From: Climacteris rufus | Lineage: Eukaryota > Chordata > Aves > Passeriformes > Climacteridae | DNA: 64,000 bases | NCBI GenBank assembly: GCA_013398175.1 | Contig: VZRZ01005377.1 | Span: 310,001 to 374,000 of the forward strand | Reading direction: 5' to 3' | Part shown: positions 34,701-48,500 of the stretch, one piece after another | Numbering within the stretch: the first letter of the stretch is position 1 | Layout of the letters: each line of letters opens with the position of its first letter | Position numbers and translations under genes: made by a program | The notes under the pieces: generated by a model | The model's database searches: none | Told to the model about the DNA's origin: nothing | The model's input: only the letters and a program-made list of their open reading frames with translations

Positions 34701-37700
34701 TTTTGTTGGGAAAAAGGTCTTGTCAGTGTAGGATTCCTTTATAATTAAACTTTTAGGAAAGACCTTTTCAATGTGTACATACAGTAGGTTTACTTTATAA
34801 CCAAAGCTTTTTCCGATACCAACATTTGCTCATTCCAATTTACTCATTCCAGTTCTGCCACTGAAAACCATATACCAATAAATAGAATACTTGTGCATAC
34901 CCCAGCTAATAGTGTTGCTAGCCATGCATAGCAGTGTAACTTGTTAAGGATAGATATTTGGACTCAGGCACACAGCATATCTGCTAAGAAAGAACCCAGC
35001 TGGATGTTGAGGTTGCAGATATTGGGGAACTGATTGCAAGAACTGAAACTATTTTGTGACAGGCAGAGAGGTAAGAGCTGAAGAGACGAAGGAGAAGGGA
35101 TGATGCTGGAGTGGATGACTCTTCAGCTCTCTAGTAGCTTCACATGTAAACATGTGCAGGAGCAATTCATTCTTTTGGCAGATGGGGAAATTTTTTCTTT
35201 GGGTTAAGAGCTGCAGGTTCCATCAGCAGAATCTAATACTAAGGATATATTCCCACAGCCCATGCTCATTTATGTACACACAGAGCTATGGAAGCTGTTG
35301 AGAACAACTTGTCACTGCTCAATTCAAGAAGGAGCCTTCCAGGCAAAATGCAGAAGAGGCAGAAGAGCCACCAGAGTCATTCTTCTGTCAGCAGGCCAAC
35401 CCCATTCAAAGAACAGTTTGGGACTGGAAAAAAAAAAGGTCAAAAGGGACTAACAATGCTGCCATCCAAGGTGGTTGGTTCTTTGATTTCTGCTTCTACT
35501 GTGAAGATAGACAAATGTGAGTTTGAACTGGCACAGTACTGGAAAACATATATGTCTGATGACTGGCCATTTTCATATCTGCCAACAGGATTTTAATAAT
35601 TAATTTTTATTTAATGTCCCCTTCTTAGTAACTAAATCCCTAATACTACTACTATTTTGATATCATCATTCCTTATGATCTAACATAATGATACAATCAG
35701 TCTGAAATTAACTATAATTCCTGTTAACTAGCTCCTAATGTGTTCTGTTATAATCTATGGACATCTGCATAGTTATATTTGTTGTCAAAGGTTTGTAAAA
35801 GTATTGTATGGTCTTTTTCTGGCTGAAAAAAGAATCAAACACCATTATATCAGTCAAGTAACCTACCATATAAGAAGAAAACTAGTAATTATTATAAAAC
35901 CAAATTATTTCAGTAGTTTGCAAATGTACACATTTATGGCAAAATCACACTGCCTATTTTCAAACAGCAATACTTGATCTAATATTGACTATATCAGTAT
36001 TAGACTGGAACTAATAATGTCTCATCATTTTTGGGGAATTGTATAACTGGTGTTCTGTATTCTGTTGCTTTTTAAGAATAGAAACACTCCTAACTAGTTT
36101 GCACCAAAGTATATTTATCCTTTGTAGTGCTATTCAGGAAGACTCTTTTCATAGAGACTGGTGATTATCCTTCAACTTAAAAATTATTATCCCTTACTTT
36201 TATGGAGCCTAACGCACATCCGAAATGAACCTGACACCTCTCTGCTCTTGAATGATCTTTCTCAATTATTTTAAGAATGAAGTCTACCACTAGAAAAATT
36301 ATAAATTATAGAATTCTCCCACTCCCAGGTTTACTTTGATTCTGTGCAAATTTGCCAGAATGAAAAGATTACATCTGTAGTAATCAGGTGAAAAAAAGTA
36401 CATTGAGGTTTTTTAAATTAAAATATTTCTTTTGACGAAGGGATTAGCCTAAGTTTGCACACTCAGTGTAATTAGTGCATATGGTCCAGCTGTGAAGAAA
36501 TAGCTGAGGACTTCTAACTTATTATTAATTAGGCTCATTAAAATGCAAGTAAGAGAACGATGCCTAGATAAACAATACCTTATGTCATAAAGTCATTACT
36601 TGACAAGATCTAGTCTTGCTAACAGAAGTCATTACTGATATTTTAAAGGAGCTTTTTTTTTAGACTCCATGGGTGCCAGTTAACTACTTTTGACTGACAT
36701 CAAGGACAGACATGCAAAGCTGTAAGGAGCCAGCCGTACAGCACAGCAATTCTTTTCACATCATTTCAAAATATGTCTGGTTGAGGTCAAAGGTTGACAA
36801 CCAAATGACAGGCCTTCTTCAATTGCTGTGGTGTCACAGCAGGAGTGTGTCAGGGAAATTTTCCTGGGCCCCTCTGTGAATTTTTACATGTTCACATTTC
36901 TTTCCTTGTCTTGTAAGTGGGACAGGATTGGCAGATTTGTGATTAACACCTCAGAAGGAGAAGCGTAGACACCATCCCAGGTTGGGAGCTCATGGTAACT
37001 GCAGCTAATAATCAAAAGGTTCTCCTTCCACATTAGCAAAGTACAAGAGACCAGCCTTTTAGTTGTGTTCATTTGTATTAGAAAAGGGATGTGAGATTAA
37101 CAAGGGCTTTAGCTGTGTACATTGGTAGGACTTACCGCGTTTCTCACTATCAGCACATCTCTCAGTGATATTGGTGCAACGAAAATTGTCCTCTAACAAA
37201 GACAAAAAGAAGATCTATATATTAAATGCCAACAAACCAGACACCAAACTGCTTTCAGAGTTTTATAAATACTCCCCTTTCTTTAAAGTCCACACATGCT
37301 AACTTACAAATAGTTCCACTGAAACCACTTCTGCTCTAAATGCATCAAAAGCTGCTATTGATGGGTACTGAAATGAAGGTCTACCTTTAACACAGGGTCA
37401 ATTGATAAGTGACTGACCCAGACTTTTGACTGACATGAAGAGCTGTCAGACAAGGTGCATCATTCTAAGTGGTGACTAAGCACTGAAGAGATCTGAGACA
37501 CTGCTATGTTTGGTAAAATAACTTACGATAGAAAGAAGAGGTGAGAACCAAACTGCAATAAAGTAAGAAATCAAGGAATGTAATTTTACTTGGATTTGGA
37601 CAACTAAAGACTGACATAACAGAGGATTCCTATCATCTGTTTATCAGTCACATAAAATATTCTGTCAGGTGAATAAATCAGAAAAATTATATCTTGAGTG

Positions 37701-39859
37701 TAATTGAGAACCACTGGAGATGTCAAACTACTTTTTACTTTGCTCCATCTCAGAGAGCTTGCATGCTTTTGTACCATGCTTACTGCCCATACTCATCAAG
37801 CCTGAAGTATTACCAACAATAGCTAAGTTTGGGCCCTTGGGACTACTTTTCAACACATATTTCATCATGTATTACACCTCTTAGTTATCAAACATATCTG
37901 TGTCTGGATTTAGAGGAAGATATTTCACTATTGGAGATGAGATGATATGGAACTGTAAGCCAGTACAGAAAAACCTGGGAGAGACAATGAATTACACAGT
38001 TGATACAAACATGTAGATCTCCGTATCTGCCATTGAAATGGAATATTACTAAACAAAGACTTTGAAACTCCTAAGGAAGAGATGCATACTGCGTGTGGGC
38101 AGTCAACATTAACACATGAATGTCTTCATGACTACAAGAAAAGATATCCATGACCTTCTTAAGTAGATGTGGGAATAGCACAGAATCCATCTTCTGTCTT
38201 TGTTCCCATCCTGAACTTGAAAGACTTCTGCTGTACTTCAAAAACAAAACCTGGTTTTCCTTAACCACTGGAAATGCCCCTGAGCTTGAAAATATCTTGT
38301 CCCAGTCTTATGACATCTGCTTTCTGTTCAGAGTAAAACAAATCTAGACAAGACCATCTTGGCTTATTCTGCCTTTATTTACTCTTAAACCAGAGGTGGA
38401 GAAAAGTGATAGGACAGAACAGATAATGAAGTATAATATGTTTGAAGATGAAAGTGAGGAATTAGTTAAAGCTGAAGATACCACCAAAACCTTGAATTAA
38501 TGCAAAGCAAGAGAAATTTTACTCAAATCATATGATAAATTTTTATGTTTAAATTCTAATCACATGAGGCAGAGTCTTAATCTGATCCACTGTAATTGAG
38601 TATCTTCAGTCTAACTTTAATACACATCCTTATTGTATACAGGGTCCAGGTTAAGATTTTAAGTATGAACAAAGTAAAAAAAAAAACCACTTTCATCCTC
38701 AAGGATCTAGAAAAATCCCACAAACCTACCAGTGCCTGAAATGTACCCTCTTTTCCAAGATAGCCTAGTATATGACCAGACCTTCCCACTGTCTCTTGGA
38801 CAATGTGAGCATGCAACCTTACGGCACATAACACGTGGCTGCCACAAAATCTGTAGTCTTATAGGTCTCTATAGATCACAACCTGTATGTTAACAAAACA
38901 TAGCCAGTTGCTCATGATATTAGCATCTAATGGGTGCACCTCAGCACTCATTAGACCACATATAGTACACTCTGTCTTGTCTTGGTGGCCCTTAGCTCAA
39001 GACCCTGTGACTTGCAAACCAGCCTCAGGTCGAAAACCTAGACTGTTGCTATGTGTATGAAACAGAAGGCAAAAAAATTGGGAGGAAACACTTGATCTTT
39101 CAACATGTTCAAGAGGAAGTGCAGCTTCACTGGCTGCTCTTGAATCCATCACCAAACACCTAGCCTGAAGATGTCACGAGTGACCAAATCTGTTCTGGCA
39201 GCTGGAATTTTTTTTTTTTGCAAATCTAACCCTTTGTTTTCATGAAGCATTTACTGTGAGCATTTGATAGCCAAATCAGAGTGCATTGATTAGTTTTGGT
39301 ATAAGTGTGTTGTAGAGTCCAATTGTGAGAACACTCATTTTTAGAAATAAAATTTCTGCTTTCCAAGAATATTTTGCAATATTCTATCAAAAGTTGTTTG
39401 CATACCTAAGCTAATTCATAATCTTACCTGAGAAAATATGTGCATGAATAAAGTAAATATATTTTAAATATTTTTTTTTTCAAAATGCCTTTTTTTTCTA
39501 AATAGTTTAACTCTTCACCTAGGTAGTGGTATTCTAGTATTGTCTTAGAGAGCTGTCTTAAAGTGTTATCTTAAAGAATCCAAAGACTATGTTTATCACT
39601 GGAGAATAATCAAGACAAAGAAACAGCAGAGTGTTAAGAGCCAGCTTCCCTGTATGCTTTAGAAATAAATGTATATTGTGTAAATATAGATGCAATAAAT
39701 AATTGTTTATGTGCGAAGAATGACAGTAAAAGCAGAAGAAGCAGTGACAGTCCCCAGCAAAAGAACTTTCAAGGCTGGAATCCCAGCCCATTCAGATGTG
39801 TTAGCAGCACCTTGGGAAACACTTCAGCAAATACCTTCCTCTCTACTTCAGGTGGTCAC
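28714..39859. other. Long unique AT-rich stretch, no gene seen
   Basis: Eleven kilobases without a recognised gene or transposon. Frames are short and scattered; the 102-codon plus-strand frame at 35288-35596 has no family resemblance. Simple sequence is sparse (an acaaaac-type A-rich run near 32502-32525 and T-runs near 39210 and 39470). Several sub-stretches are dense in TAAT-type homeodomain core sites and read like candidate conserved non-coding elements; see findings at 32590-32830 and 36420-36560. Confidence 0.5.
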
Positions 39860-40660
39860 AAACGCGAAGCAGAGACGAGGATTGCTGAGGAGCACCTGTG
39901 ATGAGCCCTGACTGAGCAAACGCTGAAATGATGAGGAACAGTTGTGCTGTGGAAAAGGCTCAATGGGCGGCTGGAGCAGCCTCACCAGACATGGCTATCG
40001 CACAGCTCCCTGCATACCGCAACACTGCTTGGCCAAGCTCTGAGCTGGCTGCTGGCACCCAGGAAGCGAAACCACCCTCCTATGCTCTCCCCCTGTCTGT
40101 ACAGGCGCGGGCTGGATGCCTTGGCCAGGCACCCATCAAGCCTCTCTCTTCCTGGTCTGCGCGGCCCTTGCAGCCAGCAGGAGATGTCTTGCCCTCCATT
40201 TCAATGCTGCGAGCATCCTCCGTGACCTTCCCTCTGCCTTCCCAGCACACGCTGACACATCCAGCCTAAATTTGCGTCTCGCATCACCTCAGGATACTCA
40301 TGGCTAATTTCATTATTTTGGAGAGAAAATGCAAATGAAGCCAGACAGCTGGTGCTTTCCTCGTGGCGAGGAGTGATGGAGGGGCCTGAGGCCTACCTCA
40401 TCAGAGGCTCTCATACCCGTCTGCGCAGACAGGCCCTGGCGGGAGGAGAGCGGGGAGGCTGCGGGAGCAGCGGGAACAGATGGCAGGGAAGGTAGGAAGA
40501 TGGAGAAGCGAGAGGGGCCAGAGCCGTGCGGAGGAAGAGGCGGTGTCAGTTACCTGTGGGCTGAGGCAGCCTTGCAGGACAGTTCGGCATCTCTCAACCT
40601 CCCCTGCCTTGCAGAGCTGTTTTAATTCGGCGGGGATTGGAAAGATGGTTGCCGGTCAGG
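39860..40660. promoter_or_regulatory. CpG-rich island, candidate promoter
   Basis: About 800 bases with clearly raised GC and roughly thirty or more CpG sites by eye, in a window where CpG is otherwise rare. It includes a GC-box-like tgggcggctgg near 39963, ggcgcggg near 40104 and a run of CpGs at 40368-40545. Splice-donor-like sites occur in both directions: aag|gtagga at 40491/40492 on plus, shortly after an ATG at 40480, and on minus a strong cag|gtaact whose intron would begin at 40553 and run left. Frames through the island (113 and 71 codons on plus) resemble no known protein. CpG islands normally mark promoters, so a first exon here, coding or non-coding, is plausible but not demonstrated. 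Confidence 0.5.
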
Positions 40661-41937
40661 TGTTGCACAGCAGCCTCAGATTTAGGATGTTTTAGGGTCT
40701 GCTAATGTTGCTTTAAACCAGCAAGGACCTCGTTTTGCTGCTAACCTGGCCGACTGACTGCTAACTCCTGAAAACACCGTAACTCTAAACCCAGCAGGTT
40801 TGGAAGGTGTTTTTTAAATCCCTTTTCAAAAGTGGATAAAGACTTAGGGAAAAAATATTTCCCCCAATACACAAGAGGGAGGGATTTTAAAGAAATTCCT
40901 CCAATTATTCATGGAAGAAGAAAGGGACAACAATATCATGCCTGTAAAAAATCTGTCAAAACATTTTCTGATAAAGCACCTTTACAAGAGGCCTGCAAGA
41001 GTAATGCAGCTCAACACAGACTGCCCGGCATTTCACAGCAGTTCAGCCCAGCTTGTACCAACACACTTCACAGAAATGTTCCCTGACACCTAAAAAGCTA
41101 ACGAGACCAGGGGCATCTTATTTGGTAGGTGTTTTTATATTGCTATTTTATTATTATTACTTTTAGTGACATAATTTCTGGAGAAGTCTGAAGTCTTGTT
41201 TTATTTGACATACCTGCAGGCAAATAGCAAGTGTAGAATTTTTTAATACATTAATTGGAGAGGTAGGTGCTTTCAAGTGAACAGATCTCTCCCTCTCCTT
41301 TCTCTCTCTAAGTGATATCAGTAGATCTGTTTAACAAAAGAATAAAAGAAAAGAAAAAATAGATTTAAAGAGGTTAAGTTGAAAAAGTAGAATTTTCAAG
41401 CATTGAGAAGGAGGTAGAAAAGGCAAGAAGATTAGTGTCTTAAAAATACAAAGTCCTGTCCTCTGAAACATTTTAACAAATTAATTCCCAAGACTTTACA
41501 TGTGTCCTATGTTATAAAACCCCCACAACTACAAATCCCCTCTATACCGCTAAGAGACTTCTCTCAGATTCCCCTGTTTAGTAATTACTCAGAACTGGCT
41601 AGAAATTGTAATAATATATCAATTGATTAAAAAAGCTAATCACTGATTCATTAGGTGACTAGGCAGAAGGTCAGTATTATCACCGAAGCAGATTCATAGA
41701 CTTCAGAGGGGATAAGTGATGCTCTGCTCACAGAACTAATAACTGGTGTCTGGCAACACAACTAATAACACAGCATTCAAGAGACTTGTTCCCAGTATTT
41801 TTTTAGATACAGATCTGAAGCTAAACTGCTACAGTAAATCTTGTGGTTGTCAGTTCAGAGACATGCAGGAAAATACAAGTTTTAGATCCCATTTGGTATG
41901 GGGTACAAAGGGCTTTTGAAGGGTTTGCTGTGGAAGA
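40661..41937. other. Unique non-coding DNA, no gene seen
   Basis: Composition returns to AT-rich right of the CpG island. No gene or transposon recognised. Confidence 0.5.
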
Positions 41938-42550
41938 AACCCCTTCTTCCCTCCCTCTTCCCCAGCTCTCACTGTCATCTGTACAAAGCCAGCCAGATTT
42001 CCATCTACCTAATTTGTATTACTTGTCCTCCTCTCCTGTGTGACTATTCTTACAGGTCATGTGCCTCCTCCACTCCTCCAAGTTTCTTATTCTATCTCTT
42101 TTTACACAAGGTTATCCAATACCTTTCCAGCTTTCCTTCCTTTTGGTCAACAGTGCTGACAGGCACAAGGGCTCCTCCATTGGATGCTGCCCACAGTGTT
42201 CTTCTCTCCGCTGCTGTGTCTCCCATGTATGTAAAAGTCTTTCCCTATTCCTCTCCAACCTTTCCACCGTGTTCTTTCTTTTTTCAAACAAGGCTGCAGT
42301 AAACCTTCCTCTCCTCAGCCCCCATCTAAATCTGTTTCCACCAGTTGCTTCATTCAGTTCCTCCCCTTAGCTCTCTCTGATTTTGACTGATAGACTCTTC
42401 TCTCTTCTCCTGCCATCTCTCTTCCTTTCATACTGCAGCTTCCATGATGAAGAGCCAGCTGAACATTAGCTGTTTTTCCCTGCCTTAATTTCCCCTATTT
42501 GCATGTGTATTCTCCTCTCACCTCCCCAAGTGCAGGGCTTGGGAGTTGTC
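41938..42550. repeat. Pyrimidine-rich (C/T) low-complexity stretch
   Basis: The plus strand is strongly biased to C and T for about 600 bases (for example ccttcttccctccctcttcc near 41943 and ctattcctctccaacctttc near 42245). It is not a clean tandem repeat. The bias keeps two plus-strand frames open (134 and 103 codons), which explains them without a gene. Confidence 0.6.
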
Positions 42551-45500
42551 TTTATCCTCGCCTGACTTGTAGAGATTTAGGTTGGTCTTCATTCACCACA
42601 GAAATTTTCTTTATGCCTTTTCTCTAAATACTCTGCCATCCTCTATGTTAAAACATAAATCTGTCACATAATGTCCAAAATAAAATCATGGATTCTGTAA
42701 TTTCTCTTTCCAAGTGTTTAATGAGAGGTTAAATTTACTTTACTTTAATTTTACAAAGAAACTTTGCAATGTTTTCTGGTATATGGCTTCCTACCCAGGC
42801 TTCCTTGCTTTCTCCCATTTGCTATTATCAGTTGTTCTGGTGCATATCTTGGTCATTATCTTCTACACAGCATAGACAGAAGACTGTGTCTAAGCCTTGA
42901 AGATATTTATTGCATAACATCTCCATGATATAGATTTTCATGTCAATCTATATAAAGATAACTCTTGGATGGTATCTGCTCACTTCATATCCTGATTATT
43001 GCAACATCATTTTCTTTGTGGTGTCAGATTCATCACTTACGCTCACTTCCAGAATCTCTCCACAAATTATCCATCATCTCCTGATAAGTGGAAAGCTGAG
43101 TCCCACATCTGATTGGTTTGAACTGCTATCTTCTATTGCATACTCATATTTCACTGTCTGTGTATTTTTCATTTGCAGCAAAACCAGAAACACAATGAAT
43201 AGGTTTTGGATGTATGTACACCATAAGCTCTCCTATGGGTTAAAGATGCTTCGTTTCTCAGGCTGTATTTCCCTTCTGCTTTGTCTGTATCCACATTTTG
43301 TCACTGGTTCCTATGTTGAGACTGAGATGCAAGAGGTGGGAGAAGATTCTGTTTTAATGCACGTGTTCATGGTAACACCAAAAGGTGAACTCAGAGAAAC
43401 ATGCAATTTTGCTCATGCATCTGCTTGTTGACAGAAGAGAGGTGTGGGAAATGACAGAATCAGCCTCATCTTCTATGTGGGTCACCCTCCACCATCCTGC
43501 TGACAACTCCTTTACATGAAACAGCTAAAAATCTGCCTGAGAAAAAGAGTGGGATTTTCCATCTCAGGGATTAGGATATTTATATGAATAAGGGTCATCC
43601 TTGAGTCCCCTTTCCAGGATCAATTATGAATTTCAATTCTGAAGTCACTAAAAACAGAGGAAGGCTGACCAATGAACAATCAGAGGAATACATCTGGCAG
43701 GACTTAGTCATTGTATATTTACTGACATGTTTAAATCTTGCCAAATTGGAAGCAGTTTTGGGCAGGAGCGTCAAAAGAGTGGTAAATACTGCATGAACTC
43801 TACTTGTAGGCACAGGGGCATGTCAGCTCCAAGATGAAATGAGCTGTATTAACAATCTCCCTGCCAGCTCCCGGAGAGGCTGAGGCATAGCACAGCAAAG
43901 CCCTGTGCAAGAGGCACTAGCTGAGGACTCAAAGTTTTTTAATCTGATCTGCTCTACACTTCCAGCTGTGCAAATAACACTCACACAGGACCATGCTGAC
44001 AGATTTCCACTGCTTCTTGTTCTGGAGATAGCTAAACAGACTTGCTGTGACTCTGCATAGCCCTGTGTTGCAAGATGTAGGATAATATTGGGCACTGAAG
44101 ATTACAGCTCCCTAAGGAGTTGAGAATTTTTTTTAAACAAAAGACCTCAGAGTTAGAAAATATTTTCTCTTTAAATGCCCTTGTTCAGGAATAGGGTCAA
44201 AGTCACACTTGATAATAAATCAGGATTTTATTGATTGAGCAGAAAAATAATCTGTTAACATCCTTAGGATACATGGAAGCTTTTTTTTTTTTTTTCCGCA
44301 GCGACACTGTTTAGCCATCAGCATTTCAGCATTTACAAAAACAGCAGTGCAGACATGTCAAGTTCAACATGTTTTCATTCTATGTTCCCGAGCTCAGCAG
44401 TTAGGCCGTTCATTAATTTCTCCTTCTCCTTCCTCCACACACCGTCTGTGCACCTTATTTATTTTCACCTGCTGCCAGTTTAACACCCCGAAGAGACACA
44501 TCTGCAGTGGCAGCAGCTTCACATTGCTGCTGCTGGACCCCCTGCTTTAGTTCCTCCTAGGAGAGCTCTTCCTGCCTGAGCCCCAACTTGCTTCAAACCC
44601 ACATTGCCTACCCAGCCAGCTTGCTTGGCTGACCTGAAATCCTCACCCAACCCTGAGCTGCCTCCTCCGGTTTCTCCAGCACTGCACAACATTTTATCTT
44701 CTGATTTCACATACCTGTGTTTATGTCAGCAAACAAAATATCCTGCAGTGTCTTAAATAAAGGGTGCTGGCTGCAAAACAGAAAACAGACCTCTTGAATC
44801 ACAGAGCTGCTGACAATGGATTCCAAATCACGCAGTCCCTCCCCTCCATATCGGCTCCATGCAACCTACGACATCTGACAAAGGCAGTGCTAAGAGTGCT
44901 ATGTTTACCATGCAAAGAGCCTTTTCACCTGCAGATAGAGATGAAAAGAGAAACTAACACACAAATCATCTCATTTTCTGTCTCTTTGGATCTCCGGTAG
45001 AAACCATAGGCACTGGAAAGGCAGTCCTCTTCCTTCAGACAAATCCAGGGTTCAGTTTCTTTGACACTATACATAGCCAAAGCCCCAAAGGTAGAAGTCC
45101 AGCAACGTCCCTGTTTCTGAGCAGGAGCACATGTCTTCTAGCATTCCTTAGCAGCAGTAGTCACTCCTGCTCTGAGCCTGGGCTCAACTCCAGTTGGCAG
45201 GAATTCTTATTAACAAATTCATGGACCCGAATATCACCTGAACCTCCAAATATCAGGATAACATAACAATTTCTAAACATAATGTATTTTGCCAGTAAGT
45301 CCCCCTTTCTGAGAAGAGTCTGCTAAACCTAAATGCAGCAGAAATGCACAAATGGCAATATTTATTCATGTGAGCTCTTCGGGATGCACAAGAAAGTGAA
45401 TACACAGTACATCCATAGCCACAACCCTCGGGCAGAAACTGGAAGATATGGATTTAATGCATTACGTTTGACTCCCCTATTTGCTGGGCATTCAGAGGTG

Positions 45501-48500
45501 GGTAAGGCTGCTCTCAGGCTTCCAGTGGTATATGAAGAGTGGTGGAAGCACACCAGGAGAGTAAACAGAGTGTTGTTGTTGCCATCTGCATGCTGTGTGG
45601 TCTAGCTCAAAGTTTGGCCTTTACACACTGCAAACTTTGCAGATGAAATCCCCTAGTCAGTGAAGTAAAAATAAAAGGCCCATTCTCTTAAATGAAATCA
45701 GTATTACTCCGGGCTCTGATATAGTAGTGTGCAATCAAAAGCATTGTTGAAATTGATGAAGTCACAGCTTAACCTGTATATATCAGAGAAAAAAAGATTT
45801 CTAGGTAAAGTGCTCACAGTTACAAATATGACCTCAGTGTTACGTGCTATATAATAATTTAAATTTTGAACTCAAATGATGAAAGTCTAAAGCAGACCAC
45901 ACAGTGTTATCTGTCTCTTTATGAAAATACAGGGGAAAAGTCTTTAAATACTTAGCTGTTGAAATAGCCTTTGGCAGAATAAGTTCTCATATTGCTTCTA
46001 CAGAGAAGCAAATCTTCCCCACTTAGGGAAGAGTGTATATACTGCAGGCACATGAGGCAGATCTAAAAAGTAATCAATGCTATGTTGGTTCTGAGTTTCT
46101 GTGACATTTGTATTTTCATTTAGGGCAGAGATTGCATATTAGTTTCTATTTTAATTATTTCTTTTGAGCTGCTTTTTAAGGAAGGTGTGATATACAGCAA
46201 CGGCTTTCTCATTGTGGTATTGACTTACCTACATAACATTCCTGTGGACTCCTCATCTACCTGTACAATTATTCAATGAATGCATCAGAGAATTCAGACA
46301 ATTTGAACTGTTTCCTTCTCTAACAGTATACCACATGATGCACATATGATTTAGCAAAGAATGAACTAACTTCAGTTATACAAGAAATCCCACAGAATTT
46401 GATTGAATGCTTGTATGCTAATCATTAAGCCATGATTTAACACATGATTGTAACAAGATATCAGTTATCACTCTTCCTCATACACGAGGTTCAAGGAAAG
46501 AAAAATACAATGAAAGACAAGCATCTTCATTTACAAGTTAGATTATTTGGTTGTCACCTAAAACAACCAAGAATTCCCAGTGTTAGATGCAAGCTTTGTG
46601 CACCACAACACACACACATAAGTCATCCATCTGTCCAGAGTTATAGTATATCAAGAGTCAAGACTGAGATGCTTTCATACAGAGGGAAGAGGTTACTGAC
46701 TGTGGACATAATTTTGTCTTCCCTGTCAGAGATCATTTTCGCAGAGAAGCCAAAGTTCTGCGGAGGGGAAAGGAGAACTTTGAGAATCTGGTGCTGTTTG
46801 AACTGATAAAGGCATTGAAATGCTGAAAAAGCCCATGGAGAAAGAGTTTAATGGATGGGTGACATCAGTCACAGGAGGTGATCTGAAGTGGTGAGGTCAC
46901 ATGAGTTAGATGGATCATGGAGAGTAGATCTGCACTTTGTCCTTTGTCCTCTCCAAGGTATTATTCAAATATAGTTCCCCTGTACGTTGTGTGACATTTG
47001 CTAAGATTTAAGACTGGTGCTTTTGAGCATTAGCCTAGGAGAAATTATCCTGTAGGAGAAATTATGCTGACCAATATGGACAGGCATTTCCATAAGGCAT
47101 ATTGTTACATTAATACCGTGTAAATATTGGCAACTCTGAATTATCCGCTAGAGTGAGTTTTAATTGTATTTTACACTCTATGCCAAATATACATATGATT
47201 TAGGTAAAATCTTTGCTAATTGGACTAAAAATATATCTTAAAAATATTAATTTATTAGAACTGCTGCTTTAAGTAAGATTGTGCTTTTCCATTTTTTAAA
47301 AGAACACAGCCAGAAAAAGATTCCTTCATGTCTGTAGAGATACACTCAGACACACGATAGTGGTTTCAGTTTAATTTCCACTAAATTAATTTATTTCACA
47401 TTAAATTTTGCCAGAACGTACTGTAAGAGAGTATTTAGACATTATAAGGATTAGGCACTACTTCCATAGTAGTAAATAGCAAGACCATTCTGCTTCTGAA
47501 AGCAGCAGACCACTAAGTAATTGCCTAAATGTACAGCATCCAAAGGCTGAAAAGTAAAATAACAGAGAAGAAAAAAAATAGGAGATAAGGTGTATCTTAC
47601 CATATATATATCAAGTCTTTCTTTAGAGGTGAAGGATGGTTCAGTTGAAGAATTCAATAAAAGACTGAAATTAATACCAATTTTTAAAAAACATTTAAAA
47701 TGTATCTGGAAATGGAAGATTTAATCTAGAAAACCCTCCAAGCATTGTTCTGTGTTTGGCAAATACAGCAACATAATAATATTAATATCTACTTGAAATT
47801 AACTTTCTCTAAATACCTTTCCCCACAACTCTCTGGTCTCTAAAATCTTCATTCTGTTTTGACCGCTGTACAGAAACTGTGATTTGATATCTCATTCATA
47901 GCCCAGCTGTGCATGAACTCTGTTTAGTGCAAAGCTTTGCAAAAAGGAAAAAAAAAATATCTTATTTGACCATGAACTTTAGATGATCTAGTTAGCGTTA
48001 CTGTCAAGCATCCCGCGGTCTTTTTGAAAAGCAGGACTTGTCCATGTTGCCCTCTGGCCAACTTCAGTGGGATTGAAGCACTAGCAAGAGCCATCAAACT
48101 GCCTGACAGCTTGTCACCAGTGAGACTCCATTAATTTACACACATTTTCCACTGTTTGGCATTTACCATGATAACTCTTTTCTTTCCAAGCAGCTCCTGT
48201 TTGCATTTAACACTCGGGTTAATTTTCATCAGAGTTTAAATTTAGCCATCAGTTATTTCAGGGGAGCTGTCAGCCAACATATGGAGGAAAGAAATCCTTC
48301 TGAATTTATAATAAAGTGGAATCTGTTGAATGTGAAACAAAAAGCAACTGCAATATACTGCAAGGCCCCGATGGGGGGACCAGGGTCAGCAAAGAATAGC
48401 AGAGTGGATTAGTTGTTCTATTCACCAGAGTGGCATCTGAGCACCTCAGGAGCTTCTTGATATATCAAAAAATGATGGAAAGACACAGTTCAATTTGTCC

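Noticed and set aside
35288..35596. 102-codon plus-strand frame with a basic, serine-rich N-terminal half
   Set aside because: No family resemblance and no promoter or splice support. It would become interesting only if the frame is conserved in other birds.
39928..40307. Overlapping plus-strand frames of 113, 93 and 63 codons in the CpG island
   Set aside because: Three frames are open at once because the island is GC-rich and stop-poor. None resembles a known protein.
41898..42370. Plus-strand frames of 134 and 103 codons
   Set aside because: Both lie in the pyrimidine-rich stretch, which lacks stop codons on plus by composition. No protein similarity seen.
42940..43431. 163-codon plus-strand frame
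   Set aside because: No recognised domain or family motif and irregular composition. One frame of this size is expected by chance in 64 kb with repeats and T-rich DNA.
44270..44300. Splice acceptor formed by a T-run and ccgcag
   Set aside because: A T-run of this sort occurs many times by chance here; no coding or donor signal follows.
46444..46806. 120-codon plus-strand frame
   Set aside because: No motif, no splice context and no compositional change at its borders; treated as chance.
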